Below the pieces are notes generated by a model, which saw nothing but the letters and a program-made list of their open reading frames with translations, was not told the DNA's origin and searched no databases. Below, piece after piece: positions 35,602-45,240 of a stretch of DNA of 64,000 nt (the first letter of the stretch is position 1; each line of letters starts with the position of its first letter). The position numbers and the translations under genes were made by a program. The stretch is from Pedobacter hiemivivus (GTDB taxonomy: Bacteria > Bacteroidota > Bacteroidia > Sphingobacteriales > Sphingobacteriaceae), in the NCBI RefSeq assembly GCF_004331685.1, contig NZ_SJSM01000001.1, positions 120,994 to 184,993 on the forward strand, in the 5' to 3' direction.

Positions 35602-36717
35602 TTATTTAAATACCGTCAAAAGTTTCTTTTCCAGCTCTTCTCCACGAAGATCTTTTGCGATGATCTTTCCGTTGGCATCTACCAGAAAGTTCATTGGAAT
35701 AGACCTGATACCATACTCCTGAGCCAAATCACTTTTCCAACCTTTTAAATCGGAAGCATGCAACCAGGTTAATTTGTCAGCGTCTATAGCTTTCAACCAA
35801 TTGTCTTTTTTATCATCTAAAGAAATACCTAAAATCTCAAATCCTTTATCATGATACTTCGCATAAGCTTTTACCAGGTTTGGATTCTCTTTTCTACATG
35901 GGCCACACCATGAAGCCCAAAAATCTACCAGTACCACTTTACCTTTTAAAGATGATAGTTTGATTGGTTTACCATTTTGATCAGGTATGGTAAAATCAGG
36001 CTTTACGCCCATCCCAGTTTTGGCTCCAACTTTTAAAGCATCACCAAGTTCCTTACCGTAAATGGAATTTTTACCCGCCACAGTTAATAAGGCATAAGTA
36101 CTCTGTGCCTTTTCTGGATTAGGATAAGTCACAAAACGATCTGTAATAACATAAGGGCTAATTGCCGAGGAAGGATGTCTTTTAACAAAATGCTCTACAG
36201 AGTCAATCAGTCTTAAACTAAGTTTTTCAAATTCAGCATTCACAGCGGTTCTATCCCCCTTTTCACCAATACTATCCAATGCCTTATAAAGCTGTCCTGC
36301 ACGCCCAGATACTACGCTCCAGGTTTGCCCCCACTCTTTCCATACCTTTTGCTCTTTAGCTCCAGTTACTACGACCTCGTTTAATTTGCTCAAAACGCCT
36401 TCAATTTTGACGTGCTCGTTGGACTGCATAGCAACGCTCATAAACTGCTTTCCTAAACGCAGACCGTAGATTAAGGTACCTGGGCTAGTCCCTTTAAAAC
36501 TGAAAACACCATTCTGTGCCACTACGGAGTCAGTTAAATCTTTACCGGAGTAACTTCTACTTAGGTATACTTTTTGATCCCCCAATCCTTCAATATGGCC
36601 GTTTATCTGGTAGGAACCTACCGTCTGTGCGCATACAGCAGTTATCAATGCAAATGGGCTTAAAGCCGCTAAAAGTACTTTAGCCGGCAGCTTGTATTTC
36701 ATTATTTTTATTTTCAT
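35602..36717 (-). CDS. TlpA-type thioredoxin lipid/periplasmic protein with DUF4369
   Basis: 371 residues. Signal peptide (about 1-30, ends ITAVCAQ), an N-terminal DUF4369 beta domain (GSYQINGHIEGLGDQKVYLS), a helical linker, and a C-terminal thioredoxin fold with WCGPC in LVDFWASWCGPCRKEN and the cis-Pro in IRSIPMNFLVDANG. Redox-active periplasmic protein. It is the last gene of the SusCD locus, 30 bases after the PKD-like gene; TlpA/DUF4369 proteins are frequent tail genes of such loci in Sphingobacteria. Substrate unknown. Confidence 0.85.
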   Translation of the reverse strand: MKIKIMKYKLPAKVLLAALSPFALITAVCAQTVGSYQINGHIEGLGDQKVYLSRSYSGKDLTDSVVAQNGVFSFKGTSPGTLIYGLRLGKQFMSVAMQSNEHVKIEGVLSKLNEVVVTGAKEQKVWKEWGQTWSVVSGRAGQLYKALDSIGEKGDRTAVNAEFEKLSLRLIDSVEHFVKRHPSSAISPYVITDRFVTYPNPEKAQSTYALLTVAGKNSIYGKELGDALKVGAKTGMGVKPDFTIPDQNGKPIKLSSLKGKVVLVDFWASWCGPCRKENPNLVKAYAKYHDKGFEILGISLDDKKDNWLKAIDADKLTWLHASDLKGWKSDLAQEYGIRSIPMNFLVDANGKIIAKDLRGEELEKKLLTVFK

Positions 36718-36747
36718 ATGAGTGTTTTTTATATAAAGTTTAGGTGA

Positions 36748-38283
36748 TTAGTATTTATATGCCAGATCTACGATCTTACCAAAGCCGTTAAACACGTTGG
36801 TATAAGAGCCCATACCACCTACATTAGTGATGGTGAAATAATACAGCTTACCCTCTGTTCCGTTCCAGGTAGCTACTAATAACCTGGCGCTTGTACTTCC
36901 TGCAGTATATTTAGCGTATTTTATGCTTGTCACCTGTTCGGCCGCCGGAAAGCTATATGTCTCCACAACTACATTGGAACTGGTTTCGTACCGGGAAACC
37001 GTATTGGCATTTCCATAATAAATGTGAGGAGTACTTGTTGATCCTGATGCAGCGGTATAATTCAAAATACCGGGTGCATTCATCAACTCTTTCTTAAGCG
37101 TAATGCGTGGTGCAAGATCGGTTTTCTCCGTTTTATACCTCAACAGATAAGCCTGATTGTTACCATCTTTCATGACCGCATTAAATTCCTTCACCACATC
37201 TGCTGAATCCTGAAAGATCATGGTCATCCCTACATTATTCATATCGAACTCAGTACTTGCCGCCGAAGGAAAAGCTTCCAATGAACCTGCAATCGGTGTA
37301 GGACTATATCCCCTGACGTTATAAAACCGTTTGGCTGTATTGTCATAAACGATGGCCGGATAGCTGTTACCCCCTGTTGCAAAAGGCGCCAGGTTGTAAT
37401 TGGTATTTCCCTCAGGATTAAGGGCTACATCTCCCCATTTTTTTATACCAGGGAAACCACCAATCAAGTTAGAGTGCATTTTGCCGTTATTGATAACAAC
37501 GCCCAGTCCACCTGATCTATTGGCGCTATTGGTACTAGGACTGGTCCAGGTCATCACTTGGGGTTTGATAATTGAGGGTGCACTAAAAAACTCAAAGGCG
37601 TAATCAAACTTCTTCACCATAGTCAGGTAGTTGTATTCCTGACTTCCATTATCAGCTAAAATGTATAACCGTTTTCCAGAAGCAGAAATATCATCAGTGA
37701 TGGCAAAAGGTGTCAATTCTAACTTTTTAGGGCCAATCAATTGTGTTGTATTCCGGTCTGAATAGATTCCATGCTCCACCGCATTATCGGTAAATACAAA
37801 CGACAAGTCACCTTTCCCCGCTTTATCTTCCAACACCAACCAACCTGTACCGTATCTATTGCCGATGAGTAGGTTATAGTTTAGGAAAGACTTCAAACCT
37901 GTAGATTTATCTTTTACCGTTAAGCGCAGCAGGTAACGCTGCCCAAGTGTAAACGGGTCACCGTTTACCAGATATTTCAATTCATATTCCTTAGAAATAA
38001 TTGCTTCCGGAACTACATAGGAACTGGTCGTAGAGTTATCGTAAGCACTCCATTCAAACTCAAGCTGATCCATTTTATCACTTAGCGACTGCGACAATGT
38101 AGGCTTAAGGTTCAATACCTGTCCCTGGAAAACGTTTAGGGTAGTTAAAGTTTTAGGATCTGAGAGTCCTACCTTGTTCAATTCGGTTAAAGCCAGTGTG
38201 CTTTTATCTTTATAACAGCTGCTCAGAAATACCATTCCTGTTAATAGCAAAACACCTGAAATCTTTTTATTTATCATTTTCAT
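36748..38283 (-). CDS. PKD-like family lipoprotein of the SusCD locus
   Basis: 511 residues from ATG at 38283 (MKMINKK), with lipobox LSSC before YKDKST. The first 150 residues hold PKD-like beta-sandwich repeats (VFQGQVLNLKPTLSQSL; LEFEWSAYDN; LLRLTVKDKSTGLKSF). The remainder is propeller-like, with repeating YLTMVKKFDY- and YYFTITNVGG-type strands. This family sits next to SusD and DUF4843 genes in many Sphingobacteria and is presumed a surface ligand-binding component. Ligand unknown. Confidence 0.75.
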   Translation of the reverse strand: MKMINKKISGVLLLTGMVFLSSCYKDKSTLALTELNKVGLSDPKTLTTLNVFQGQVLNLKPTLSQSLSDKMDQLEFEWSAYDNSTTSSYVVPEAIISKEYELKYLVNGDPFTLGQRYLLRLTVKDKSTGLKSFLNYNLLIGNRYGTGWLVLEDKAGKGDLSFVFTDNAVEHGIYSDRNTTQLIGPKKLELTPFAITDDISASGKRLYILADNGSQEYNYLTMVKKFDYAFEFFSAPSIIKPQVMTWTSPSTNSANRSGGLGVVINNGKMHSNLIGGFPGIKKWGDVALNPEGNTNYNLAPFATGGNSYPAIVYDNTAKRFYNVRGYSPTPIAGSLEAFPSAASTEFDMNNVGMTMIFQDSADVVKEFNAVMKDGNNQAYLLRYKTEKTDLAPRITLKKELMNAPGILNYTAASGSTSTPHIYYGNANTVSRYETSSNVVVETYSFPAAEQVTSIKYAKYTAGSTSARLLVATWNGTEGKLYYFTITNVGGMGSYTNVFNGFGKIVDLAYKY

Positions 38284-38307
38284 CTGTTGATCTTTAAATA
38301 ACATTAA

Positions 38308-38997
38308 TTAAGGAAACACCACCACTTGACCAAACTCATCAATCATGTCACCATGTGCCTGATTGTATTCCAGTAAAGCATTTTTAGCTCTTTGCGACAT
38401 GAAACGGGTATCGGCAGGAAAAGGATAAGAATTCCAATTTGTTCTTCCGGTAACTTGCAACAAAAACCTAAACTTCACTACAGAGTAGGTCCCAAAATAT
38501 GCACTCCATACAGCATCCCATAATGTTGGTTTCGATAAAATATCAGAAATAGTAATCTTGTAATCTAAGCGGTCGGAAAAACCCAGATTAAAATCAGCAT
38601 TTTTCTTCAGCTCTAAGACCACCCTTACCACACTATCCTTTAAACCTGGTTTGCGATAAACATACACGGGGACAGTGGCACTAAATTCATTTGCTTTGAT
38701 CACTGTCTTACCAATTTTATAATGATAACCTTCTTTAGCAGTCGCTCCTCCTTTTGGTACAAAAGTTACCTCACGATCTGTTGTTGCGGCAGTACCTATA
38801 ATCCTTAATGGTATATCTATAGTATCATTTACTACAGTTATCGGTGATGTAGCGAAAGTGTATTCTGTACTGTCTACATAAGCCTCAACATACACGGAAG
38901 TCAGCTCACTAAACATCAATTGCTTGTCCTTACCACAAGAGGCCAATATCACCAGTGAAGCGAAAAGGAATAAACCTTTATATTTTAATAGTTTCAT
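38308..38997 (-). CDS. DUF4843 lipoprotein
   Basis: 229 residues, lipobox LASC (Cys21) in ASLVILASCGKDK. One beta-sandwich similar to Calx-beta/DUF4843 domains with ATAKEGYHYKIGKTVIKANE and VVRVVLELKKNADFNLG, then a short C-terminal helix-rich part. Anchored in the outer membrane; typically the third gene after SusC and SusD. Presumed to help bind the ligand of the SusCD complex. Confidence 0.78.
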   Translation of the reverse strand: MKLLKYKGLFLFASLVILASCGKDKQLMFSELTSVYVEAYVDSTEYTFATSPITVVNDTIDIPLRIIGTAATTDREVTFVPKGGATAKEGYHYKIGKTVIKANEFSATVPVYVYRKPGLKDSVVRVVLELKKNADFNLGFSDRLDYKITISDILSKPTLWDAVWSAYFGTYSVVKFRFLLQVTGRTNWNSYPFPADTRFMSQRAKNALLEYNQAHGDMIDEFGQVVVFP

Positions 38998-39012
38998 AAT
39001 TCTTTCTTTTAT

Positions 39013-40488
39013 TTAAATACCAGATGCTCCAAATTGCAATTCATCGTTAGGAAGCGGCAACACATACTTTGCAGCATTCATTGGGTTACCTACACCATTC
39101 GGAATATTCAATACATTTTTACGTTTATAGTAATACCACAACTGTCCCTCAGCATAAAATTCCTTACGATATTCGAGCGTAATCTCAGTTTCAAGATTAG
39201 CCTGATTTGCGGGGGTTGGAAGCTCAGGAATCAGGCGGGCAGCTCTTACCACGTTCAGATATTTCATCCCATCCACTAGCGTTGGTGCGGCTTCAGCAGC
39301 GATATAGTACATCTCCGAAAGCCTGATGGCTGGAATTAACCGCTGAGTTAGACTCTTATCATTATCACTATAATATTTCTTGGTATAAACTATACTGGTA
39401 TTGATCTCATTCCATAAACTTTTAGAAACACCTACCTTGCGAATATCGGTTCCATAACCTACTGTCCCACCCTGATAAGTAGCTTCAAGCGTAGCTTTAG
39501 CTGTATAAAAATCACGTATATCTCCGTAAAAAGTTGAAGAGGTAGAAGACTTAAAGGAATCATCAGCCAGTTTCTTTAAGCCAGAAACATAAAACGAAAA
39601 TATATGTTCTGAGCTAAAAGTAAGATCTGAGGTCTTTTCCAGCGGATCTACTATTAGGGTAGGCTGAGCTACAAACTTAAATTTGGTGCTATTGATCACC
39701 TCTAATGCATACTTCAAGGCATTTACCTTATCGCCCCTATATTGATACAACCTGGCTAGTGTAGCTTTTACGGCCCAGTAATTCAAATGGTTCTGACGGA
39801 ACATCAGAAACAAATCCGAACTTGTGCTGCCTTGATTTCCTGCAATCTGATCTATATTCTGGTTTGCAGACAATAACCCTTCTGCAGCTTTCAGATCTGA
39901 TTCAACTAAATCCAGGTAATCCTTTAATGGGAGTCTCGACTGAGGTACTACCGTAAAGGCCTTTAGGTAAGCCAAAGACGAAACAGACGCGTTCGCACCG
40001 CCATTATAGATTGGAGCAAACAAACGCACCAGGTCAAAATGTAAAAATCCGCGCATCCCTAAGGCTTCACCTTGTATCATCTGCTTGCTGCTTTGATCCA
40101 GCACACCATTGTCTATATTTTTCAAGATATAATTAGCCTGTGCTATAGCGCCATAGCTATTTGAAAATATTTCGCTAATCCTCTTTTCTGCGGCTGTATC
40201 TGTATAATTGTACCTAGCAACGGTTCCAAATGGCGACCCCACCGACATGCCTGCATATTGCTGCGCCAGGATATCAACAAATCCAAAACTCATGTTCCTG
40301 CCATAACCTGTAGTTTTTGCCGAAGTTTGATAGATACCAAACAATGCATCTATAAAACCTTGCCCGGTGCTAAACTGCACCTCTTCTCTCACCTGTGTTT
40401 TTGGACTCACATCCAGCCATTTCTTGCAGGAACTAAACACTGCCATTAAGCCAAATAAAACAGGAATTAAATATTTTATACTTTTCAT
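39013..40488 (-). CDS. SusD/RagB-family lipoprotein
   Basis: 491 residues from ATG at 40488 (MKSIKYLIP), lipobox FSSC followed by KKWLDVSPKTQV, the classic SusD start. TPR-like helices carry NYILKNIDNG and GEALGMRGFLHFDLVRLFAP, and the C-terminus has the RLSEMYYIAAEA and EYRKEFYAEGQLWYYYKR segments. Forms the lid of the SusC channel and binds the transported ligand. Two dozen bases after susC, so cotranscribed. Confidence 0.92.
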   Translation of the reverse strand: MKSIKYLIPVLFGLMAVFSSCKKWLDVSPKTQVREEVQFSTGQGFIDALFGIYQTSAKTTGYGRNMSFGFVDILAQQYAGMSVGSPFGTVARYNYTDTAAEKRISEIFSNSYGAIAQANYILKNIDNGVLDQSSKQMIQGEALGMRGFLHFDLVRLFAPIYNGGANASVSSLAYLKAFTVVPQSRLPLKDYLDLVESDLKAAEGLLSANQNIDQIAGNQGSTSSDLFLMFRQNHLNYWAVKATLARLYQYRGDKVNALKYALEVINSTKFKFVAQPTLIVDPLEKTSDLTFSSEHIFSFYVSGLKKLADDSFKSSTSSTFYGDIRDFYTAKATLEATYQGGTVGYGTDIRKVGVSKSLWNEINTSIVYTKKYYSDNDKSLTQRLIPAIRLSEMYYIAAEAAPTLVDGMKYLNVVRAARLIPELPTPANQANLETEITLEYRKEFYAEGQLWYYYKRKNVLNIPNGVGNPMNAAKYVLPLPNDELQFGASGI

Positions 40489-40509
40489 AATTTTCAGGTG
40501 TTTTACCAA

Positions 40510-43500
40510 TTAAAATGTGGTTTGTAACTGTAGGGTAAAGGAGCGACTGAAAGGATAATCCAAACCACGCTCTCGTTTAATGCTGCCTAACCTAAACAGG
40601 TCGCTGGTAAACAAAGTAACCTTGGTATTTTGTAAACCAAGTTGCTTATTTAGTTTGTCAGCAAAACGATAATATACAGATGCACTTTCACCAGCTATGA
40701 AATTATTCTTTTGCACAAATCTGGAAGAAGCATAGGTTCTAGGTTTATTTAACGGTGTTCCTGTATAATCCAAAATCCCTTTGAAGAAGGCAACATCACC
40801 CGGCTTCTGCCAACGGTCGTTGGCTACCCGACTGTCCACATTATAATAATTCACATTTACATTTTCTACTCTATCTATCAGCGTTTGGTTATAGGCATCA
40901 CCGCCAAAATTGAAGCGCAAATAAACGTTAAAACCGATACCATTGATCTCCATATTAGTACCGAAGGTTCCTTGCATCGTTGGTGTTTCATCACCTACAA
41001 TTACCTGATCAGCAGGATTATATACCGTAGTAATTTCTCCATTTAGTGTTTGAAACAGTTCATTGCCCGATGCTGGATCTATCCCTAATGATTTTACTGC
41101 CCAGATTGCATTCTTAGACTGCCCCTCGGCATAGCGCGGTAGCGGTGTAGTTGAGTTGATGGTATTAGACCTGTTGTTCAATGCCTCAATTGTTTTTGAA
41201 ACCTTTTCAATCGTATTGGTAAAATGGAATACGTTTGCAAATACCGACCAGTTGTTTCTGTTTGCCGGGTTCGCAATAATGTTAAAGCGCCCATAAAGTT
41301 CATAACCTTTGTTCAACACATCCCCCATGTTGTCATAATAACCGTAGAAACCCGAAGATGGAGCACTAGAAATAAAGGCAATACTTCCTTTTGTACGCTC
41401 TACAAAGTAATTGGCATTTAGTGAAAATCTATTTCTAAACAAGGCCAGATCCAAACCGATGTTTTGTTTAAAAGTCTTTTGCCATGCCAGTGCAGAATTT
41501 CCATAACCAAGTAAATAAGTAGCGATAACGCCGCGGTATTCCCTATCGGTATAATACTGACTGGTGGTTACCCCTTTAAAGCTCTCAAAACTTTCAGATC
41601 CGGTTGTACCAATGGTGTATCTCAACCGAAGTTCATTTACCTGATCATTATCTTTTAGGTAGGATTCATTTTTAATGTTCCAACCTGCACCCAACGACCA
41701 AAACGGTGCATAGCGCTGATTAGATCCAAATAGAGAAGAACCATCCAATCTAAAAGTTGCATCAAAAAGATATCTATTGTCATAAGAATAAGCTACACGG
41801 GCAAGCGTTCCGATAGACCTTGAAATCCCTTCTGTGCCGATTGGTTTCCCGCCAGATGGGTATTGATTACCCAAAATCAATTGATCTAATGTTGGATTTG
41901 GAAAACCTTCTACCCTTATAAACTGCGTATCGAATGTGTTTTCTTTTACATTTAGCGTAGCCGAAGCAGAGAGAAAATGCTTATCAAAATTCTTATTCGC
42001 TTCAGCAGTCAAAAACCCTTCCATACGCTGGTTTTTACCCAATCCTTTCGTATAAGATCCTTTTTCAAAGGTTGGCTTTTCTGCAAATGAACTATGCTGA
42101 GCAGGGAGAAAAATATCAGACTCATCGTTTTGGGTCGTATAAGATAAACGACCCGTCAGACGAAGCCATTCTTTAGCCTGCCACCTCGTTTCAAAATTAT
42201 TGGTAATTCCCCTAAAAGCAGTTTGATCTTTTATATTTAACGAAGCATTATAAAGGGGATTAAGCGGTCGCCCTATATAATCATTCAGGTTATTATAATT
42301 ATCGAAATTAGCTAACCTAACTCCTGTCTGCGGATTTATAATAGTCTCCAGAAATACCTTTAAAGTACCGTCGACATTGTATGGACTCCAATAAGGATTT
42401 AGTTGCGTGTATTGTCTAAACGATCCATACGGAGAGTTATTAGCCTTGTTAAAGTTTAAGGTCAGATCATTTCTGAATTGGAAGTTTTTGATGCGGTAGG
42501 ATAAAAAAGAATTAGCTGTGGTGGTGGTCCGGTCAGAAGATTTCATGACGCCAACATTCCGATCATAAGTTAAACTAAGTCCATAAGACACGGCATCAGC
42601 ACCACCTTCTACATAAACATTATGTTTCTGTCCAATACCAGTTCTAAGCGGTTTAGAAATCCAGTCCGTATTTACCCCCTCTTTCACTGCTCTTAACCGT
42701 GATTCGCGGTAAAGATCCAATTCATCCTGCTGGTAATTCCAATTGGTAATAAAAGCATTTGAACGGTCTTCCAAATCAAATTTCCCTTGCGCATCCAACA
42801 AGTTATACCCCGTTAGATCTGGCGCTTCAAAAGTCATGCTGGCATTGTAGCTTACCCTCAATTTACCATCTACAGGTCGGTTCTGTTCTATAACTATTAC
42901 ACCGTTTGCTCCCCTAGATCCATAAATAGCCGTAGCACCGGCATCCTTAAGGATGGTTACACTTGCAATTCGATTCATATCCAAATCATTGACCCGCTGC
43001 AGGGTAGTTTCAAAACCATCCAAGATAAATAATGGTGCATTTGGTGCAGACTGATAATTGAAAGGATTACTGTTTCCCGGCGTGCTAATGTCTAAAAGTG
43101 TATTTCCACCACGCAGTACTACATCCGGAAGAATGTTAGGATTGGACCCGATATTCAGGTTTTCAGGCATTTGAAACGACGGATCGAGTGACTTCAGTGC
43201 AGAAAGCACATTATTGTTCGACACTTTAGACAGCTCTTGGGCATTAAAAGTTCTTGCTGCACCCGTAAATGTAGATTTCGATTGGCTAAAGATACCAGTA
43301 ACAACTACTCCTTTCAGTGATTGTGCAGATTCTTCCAAACGGATCTCCATTACGGGTTTAGTTACCGTCACTTCCTGGGTTTCGTAACCAATATAACTGA
43401 TCAAAAGTATATCCCCTATCTCCGCATTGATCCTAAAGTTACCCCTGGCATCAGTCTGCGCCCTCGTACTACCATTCTTTATCCTTACCGTAACGCCGAC

Positions 43501-43992
43501 AAGTCGATCTTTGGTTTTAGCATCAAAAACAGTTCCTGTTATCCCCGCATAAATTGCATTATTTTCGGGTACAGATAAGCTTGGAACTTTCCCTGAGGTA
43601 CGGTTAGTAATCAGGATTCTATCATCAATTTGCTTGAATGATAAGGAGGTACCCGCTAGCAATTGTTCCATTAAATGTGCTACACTAATCGATCTGGCAT
43701 TGATATTTAGGTTATCAATACTTTTAACATCGGCCGTACGGTATAAAAAGCGAAAAGGAGTTAGCTTTTCTATTTTTTTTATCGCACCGATCAGGTCTTC
43801 ATTTTCTAATTTTATACTTACGTTGATATTCTCCATACCCTGTCCCTTCGCCGATGAGGAATAGACCATTTGGAGTGAGAGCAATATAACGAAGCTTACA
43901 AGTAAGGTTATACGCATACAGTAAATTAAGACGTGTTGGTATTTCCGGAAAATAGGATCTCCGTATCTTGCTGCATTTGCAGAAAAATTCAT
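40510..43992 (-). CDS. SusC/RagA TonB-dependent transporter with STN domain
   Basis: 1160 residues. The first ~25 residues precede a signal helix (MRITLLVSFVILLSLQMVY), as often in this genus. An STN signalling domain follows (~55-130, ENEDLIGAIKKIEKLTPFRF), then a carboxypeptidase-like domain (GITGVFDAKT variant), the plug with the SusC signature GGNTLLDISTPG and SVTILKDAGATAIYGSRGANG, and the barrel ending RSFTLQLQTTF. The STN domain couples it to the FecR/ECF pair upstream. It imports an unknown large nutrient with the SusD partner. Confidence 0.93.
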   Translation of the reverse strand: MNFSANAARYGDPIFRKYQHVLIYCMRITLLVSFVILLSLQMVYSSSAKGQGMENINVSIKLENEDLIGAIKKIEKLTPFRFLYRTADVKSIDNLNINARSISVAHLMEQLLAGTSLSFKQIDDRILITNRTSGKVPSLSVPENNAIYAGITGTVFDAKTKDRLVGVTVRIKNGSTRAQTDARGNFRINAEIGDILLISYIGYETQEVTVTKPVMEIRLEESAQSLKGVVVTGIFSQSKSTFTGAARTFNAQELSKVSNNNVLSALKSLDPSFQMPENLNIGSNPNILPDVVLRGGNTLLDISTPGNSNPFNYQSAPNAPLFILDGFETTLQRVNDLDMNRIASVTILKDAGATAIYGSRGANGVIVIEQNRPVDGKLRVSYNASMTFEAPDLTGYNLLDAQGKFDLEDRSNAFITNWNYQQDELDLYRESRLRAVKEGVNTDWISKPLRTGIGQKHNVYVEGGADAVSYGLSLTYDRNVGVMKSSDRTTTTANSFLSYRIKNFQFRNDLTLNFNKANNSPYGSFRQYTQLNPYWSPYNVDGTLKVFLETIINPQTGVRLANFDNYNNLNDYIGRPLNPLYNASLNIKDQTAFRGITNNFETRWQAKEWLRLTGRLSYTTQNDESDIFLPAQHSSFAEKPTFEKGSYTKGLGKNQRMEGFLTAEANKNFDKHFLSASATLNVKENTFDTQFIRVEGFPNPTLDQLILGNQYPSGGKPIGTEGISRSIGTLARVAYSYDNRYLFDATFRLDGSSLFGSNQRYAPFWSLGAGWNIKNESYLKDNDQVNELRLRYTIGTTGSESFESFKGVTTSQYYTDREYRGVIATYLLGYGNSALAWQKTFKQNIGLDLALFRNRFSLNANYFVERTKGSIAFISSAPSSGFYGYYDNMGDVLNKGYELYGRFNIIANPANRNNWSVFANVFHFTNTIEKVSKTIEALNNRSNTINSTTPLPRYAEGQSKNAIWAVKSLGIDPASGNELFQTLNGEITTVYNPADQVIVGDETPTMQGTFGTNMEINGIGFNVYLRFNFGGDAYNQTLIDRVENVNVNYYNVDSRVANDRWQKPGDVAFFKGILDYTGTPLNKPRTYASSRFVQKNNFIAGESASVYYRFADKLNKQLGLQNTKVTLFTSDLFRLGSIKRERGLDYPFSRSFTLQLQTTF

Positions 43993-44047
43993 ATTTTAGT
44001 TTTTTTATGTGATTACTAAACTCTTTGCTTGGAATTACATGATGGGT

Positions 44048-44064
44048 TTCCATTCTAAATGGAA
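44048..44064. other. Hairpin in the susC leader
   Basis: TTCCATT (44048-44054), loop CTA, AATGGAA (44058-44064). Seven-bp perfect stem, 56 bases upstream of the susC start codon in the transcript. With the adjacent larger hairpin it makes the leader highly structured. Confidence 0.45.
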
Positions 44065-44072
44065 TAGCCCCG

Positions 44073-44128
44073 GGATAAGGCAGATTGTTGAATACTCGCA
44101 ATATTTAACAATTACCTTATCCTTTTTT
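44073..44128 (+). terminator. Plus-strand intrinsic terminator within the susC leader (antisense direction)
   Basis: GGATAAGG (44073-44080) pairs with CCTTATCC (44115-44122); inside, ATTGTT (44084-44089) pairs with AACAAT (44107-44112) and AATA (44091-44094) with TATT (44102-44105). Six T follow at 44123-44128. The T-run is on the plus strand, whereas fecR and susC both read leftwards; on the minus strand the hairpin is preceded by A and followed by CGGGGC, so it would not terminate sense transcripts. It could end an antisense RNA that starts within susC or its leader. Confidence 0.55.
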
Positions 44129-44169
44129 ATGTTGAGTTTTTAGTGTCTGAGTAGAATTTCTTCATTTGT

Positions 44170-45159
44170 TTATTGGTTTAAAGGTTGAATTGATATGGTG
44201 TTATTTTTATGATTTATCGTGTAAGATGCTCCTATAAAGGCACAAATACTTTTAATAAATGATTCTGCAGATTCATTAGCCCGCATTGAATAGTTGAAAG
44301 TCGCATTCCTTAGTTCAGGATCCTGCACAGAAATCTTATAGCCAAATTTATCCTCAAGCCTGCTTTTTGCATCTCCTATAGAAATATCTTTAAATTCAAG
44401 GTCCTGATGGTTCCAGGCCAGCTCTTTTTCAGCATCAATATTTTTCTGGGCAATCTTATCTGTTTTTTCATCAACTATGGCCTGCATGTTCTTTTTCAGA
44501 TAAGTTATCCGACCCGACTTTATATTTTTCACTTCCACCAATCCTCTGATCACATTAATCATTACCATTTTATCCCCAGGAATAGCGGTCACATCAAAAG
44601 CAGTTCCCAAGACCGTTGTTCTCACCTTTCCAGAATAAATGATGAAGGGCTTAGAAGGATTATGAGAAATATCAAAGAATGCTTTGCCTTCCAGCTCAAC
44701 CTCTCTATTATGCTTCTTATTAAATGCTGACAAAATGGTCAACTTACTTCCCTTTTGCATAATCACTATACTCCCATCCGGTAGCTTAACCATGCTGTTC
44801 TCTACCTTAGATGCAAACAACACTTCATCTTTTAATTCTTCGGTCCCTTGTTGCTTAACCGTCTGTTGCTCAACAACGGGTTTAGACGTTGTGTTATTTT
44901 TAAATTTATAAACGAAAAGTATAGCTAAAATGGCTACTGCGGCTATCGATGCCCATCTGATCAATGGAACAATATTACGCCTAGGCTTAATGTTATTCCA
45001 CATCTCTTCCTTTGCCAACAACAATTGTCCCACCCCCGGCCTACTTTCATTTTGCTTTAGCTCATTCAGAAACCAACCATCCATGATTGCTCGCTCCTCT
45101 TCAGTGCAATTTCCAGCAGCATAACGTTCAAAAATATCTTTAGATATATGTTTCTTCAT
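44170..45159 (-). CDS. FecR-family anti-sigma factor
   Basis: 329 residues. Cytoplasmic N-terminal part with YAAGNCTEEERAIMDGWF, one membrane helix (~67-86, WASIAAVAILAILFVYKF), then the periplasmic FecR domain with VKLPDGSIVIMQKGSKLTIL and GKAFFDISHNPSKPFIIYSG, and a C-terminal DUF4974 domain (DISIGDAKSRLEDKFGYKIS). It holds the ECF sigma factor until the STN domain of the SusC protein signals ligand. Lies between the sigma gene and susC in one direction. Confidence 0.93.
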   Translation of the reverse strand: MKKHISKDIFERYAAGNCTEEERAIMDGWFLNELKQNESRPGVGQLLLAKEEMWNNIKPRRNIVPLIRWASIAAVAILAILFVYKFKNNTTSKPVVEQQTVKQQGTEELKDEVLFASKVENSMVKLPDGSIVIMQKGSKLTILSAFNKKHNREVELEGKAFFDISHNPSKPFIIYSGKVRTTVLGTAFDVTAIPGDKMVMINVIRGLVEVKNIKSGRITYLKKNMQAIVDEKTDKIAQKNIDAEKELAWNHQDLEFKDISIGDAKSRLEDKFGYKISVQDPELRNATFNYSMRANESAESFIKSICAFIGASYTINHKNNTISIQPLNQ

Positions 45160-45240
45160 TTTTTAAATCATCAAAAAACAGTTTTGATTTACTACATGTC
45201 GGGCAAAAAGCACTTTGGTAGTAGATGAATTTAAAAAAAG

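Noticed and set aside
43799..44101. 100-codon minus-strand frame overlapping the susC start and leader
   Set aside because: It overlaps the start of susC in another frame and runs across the leader hairpins; no motif or plausible start signal was seen.
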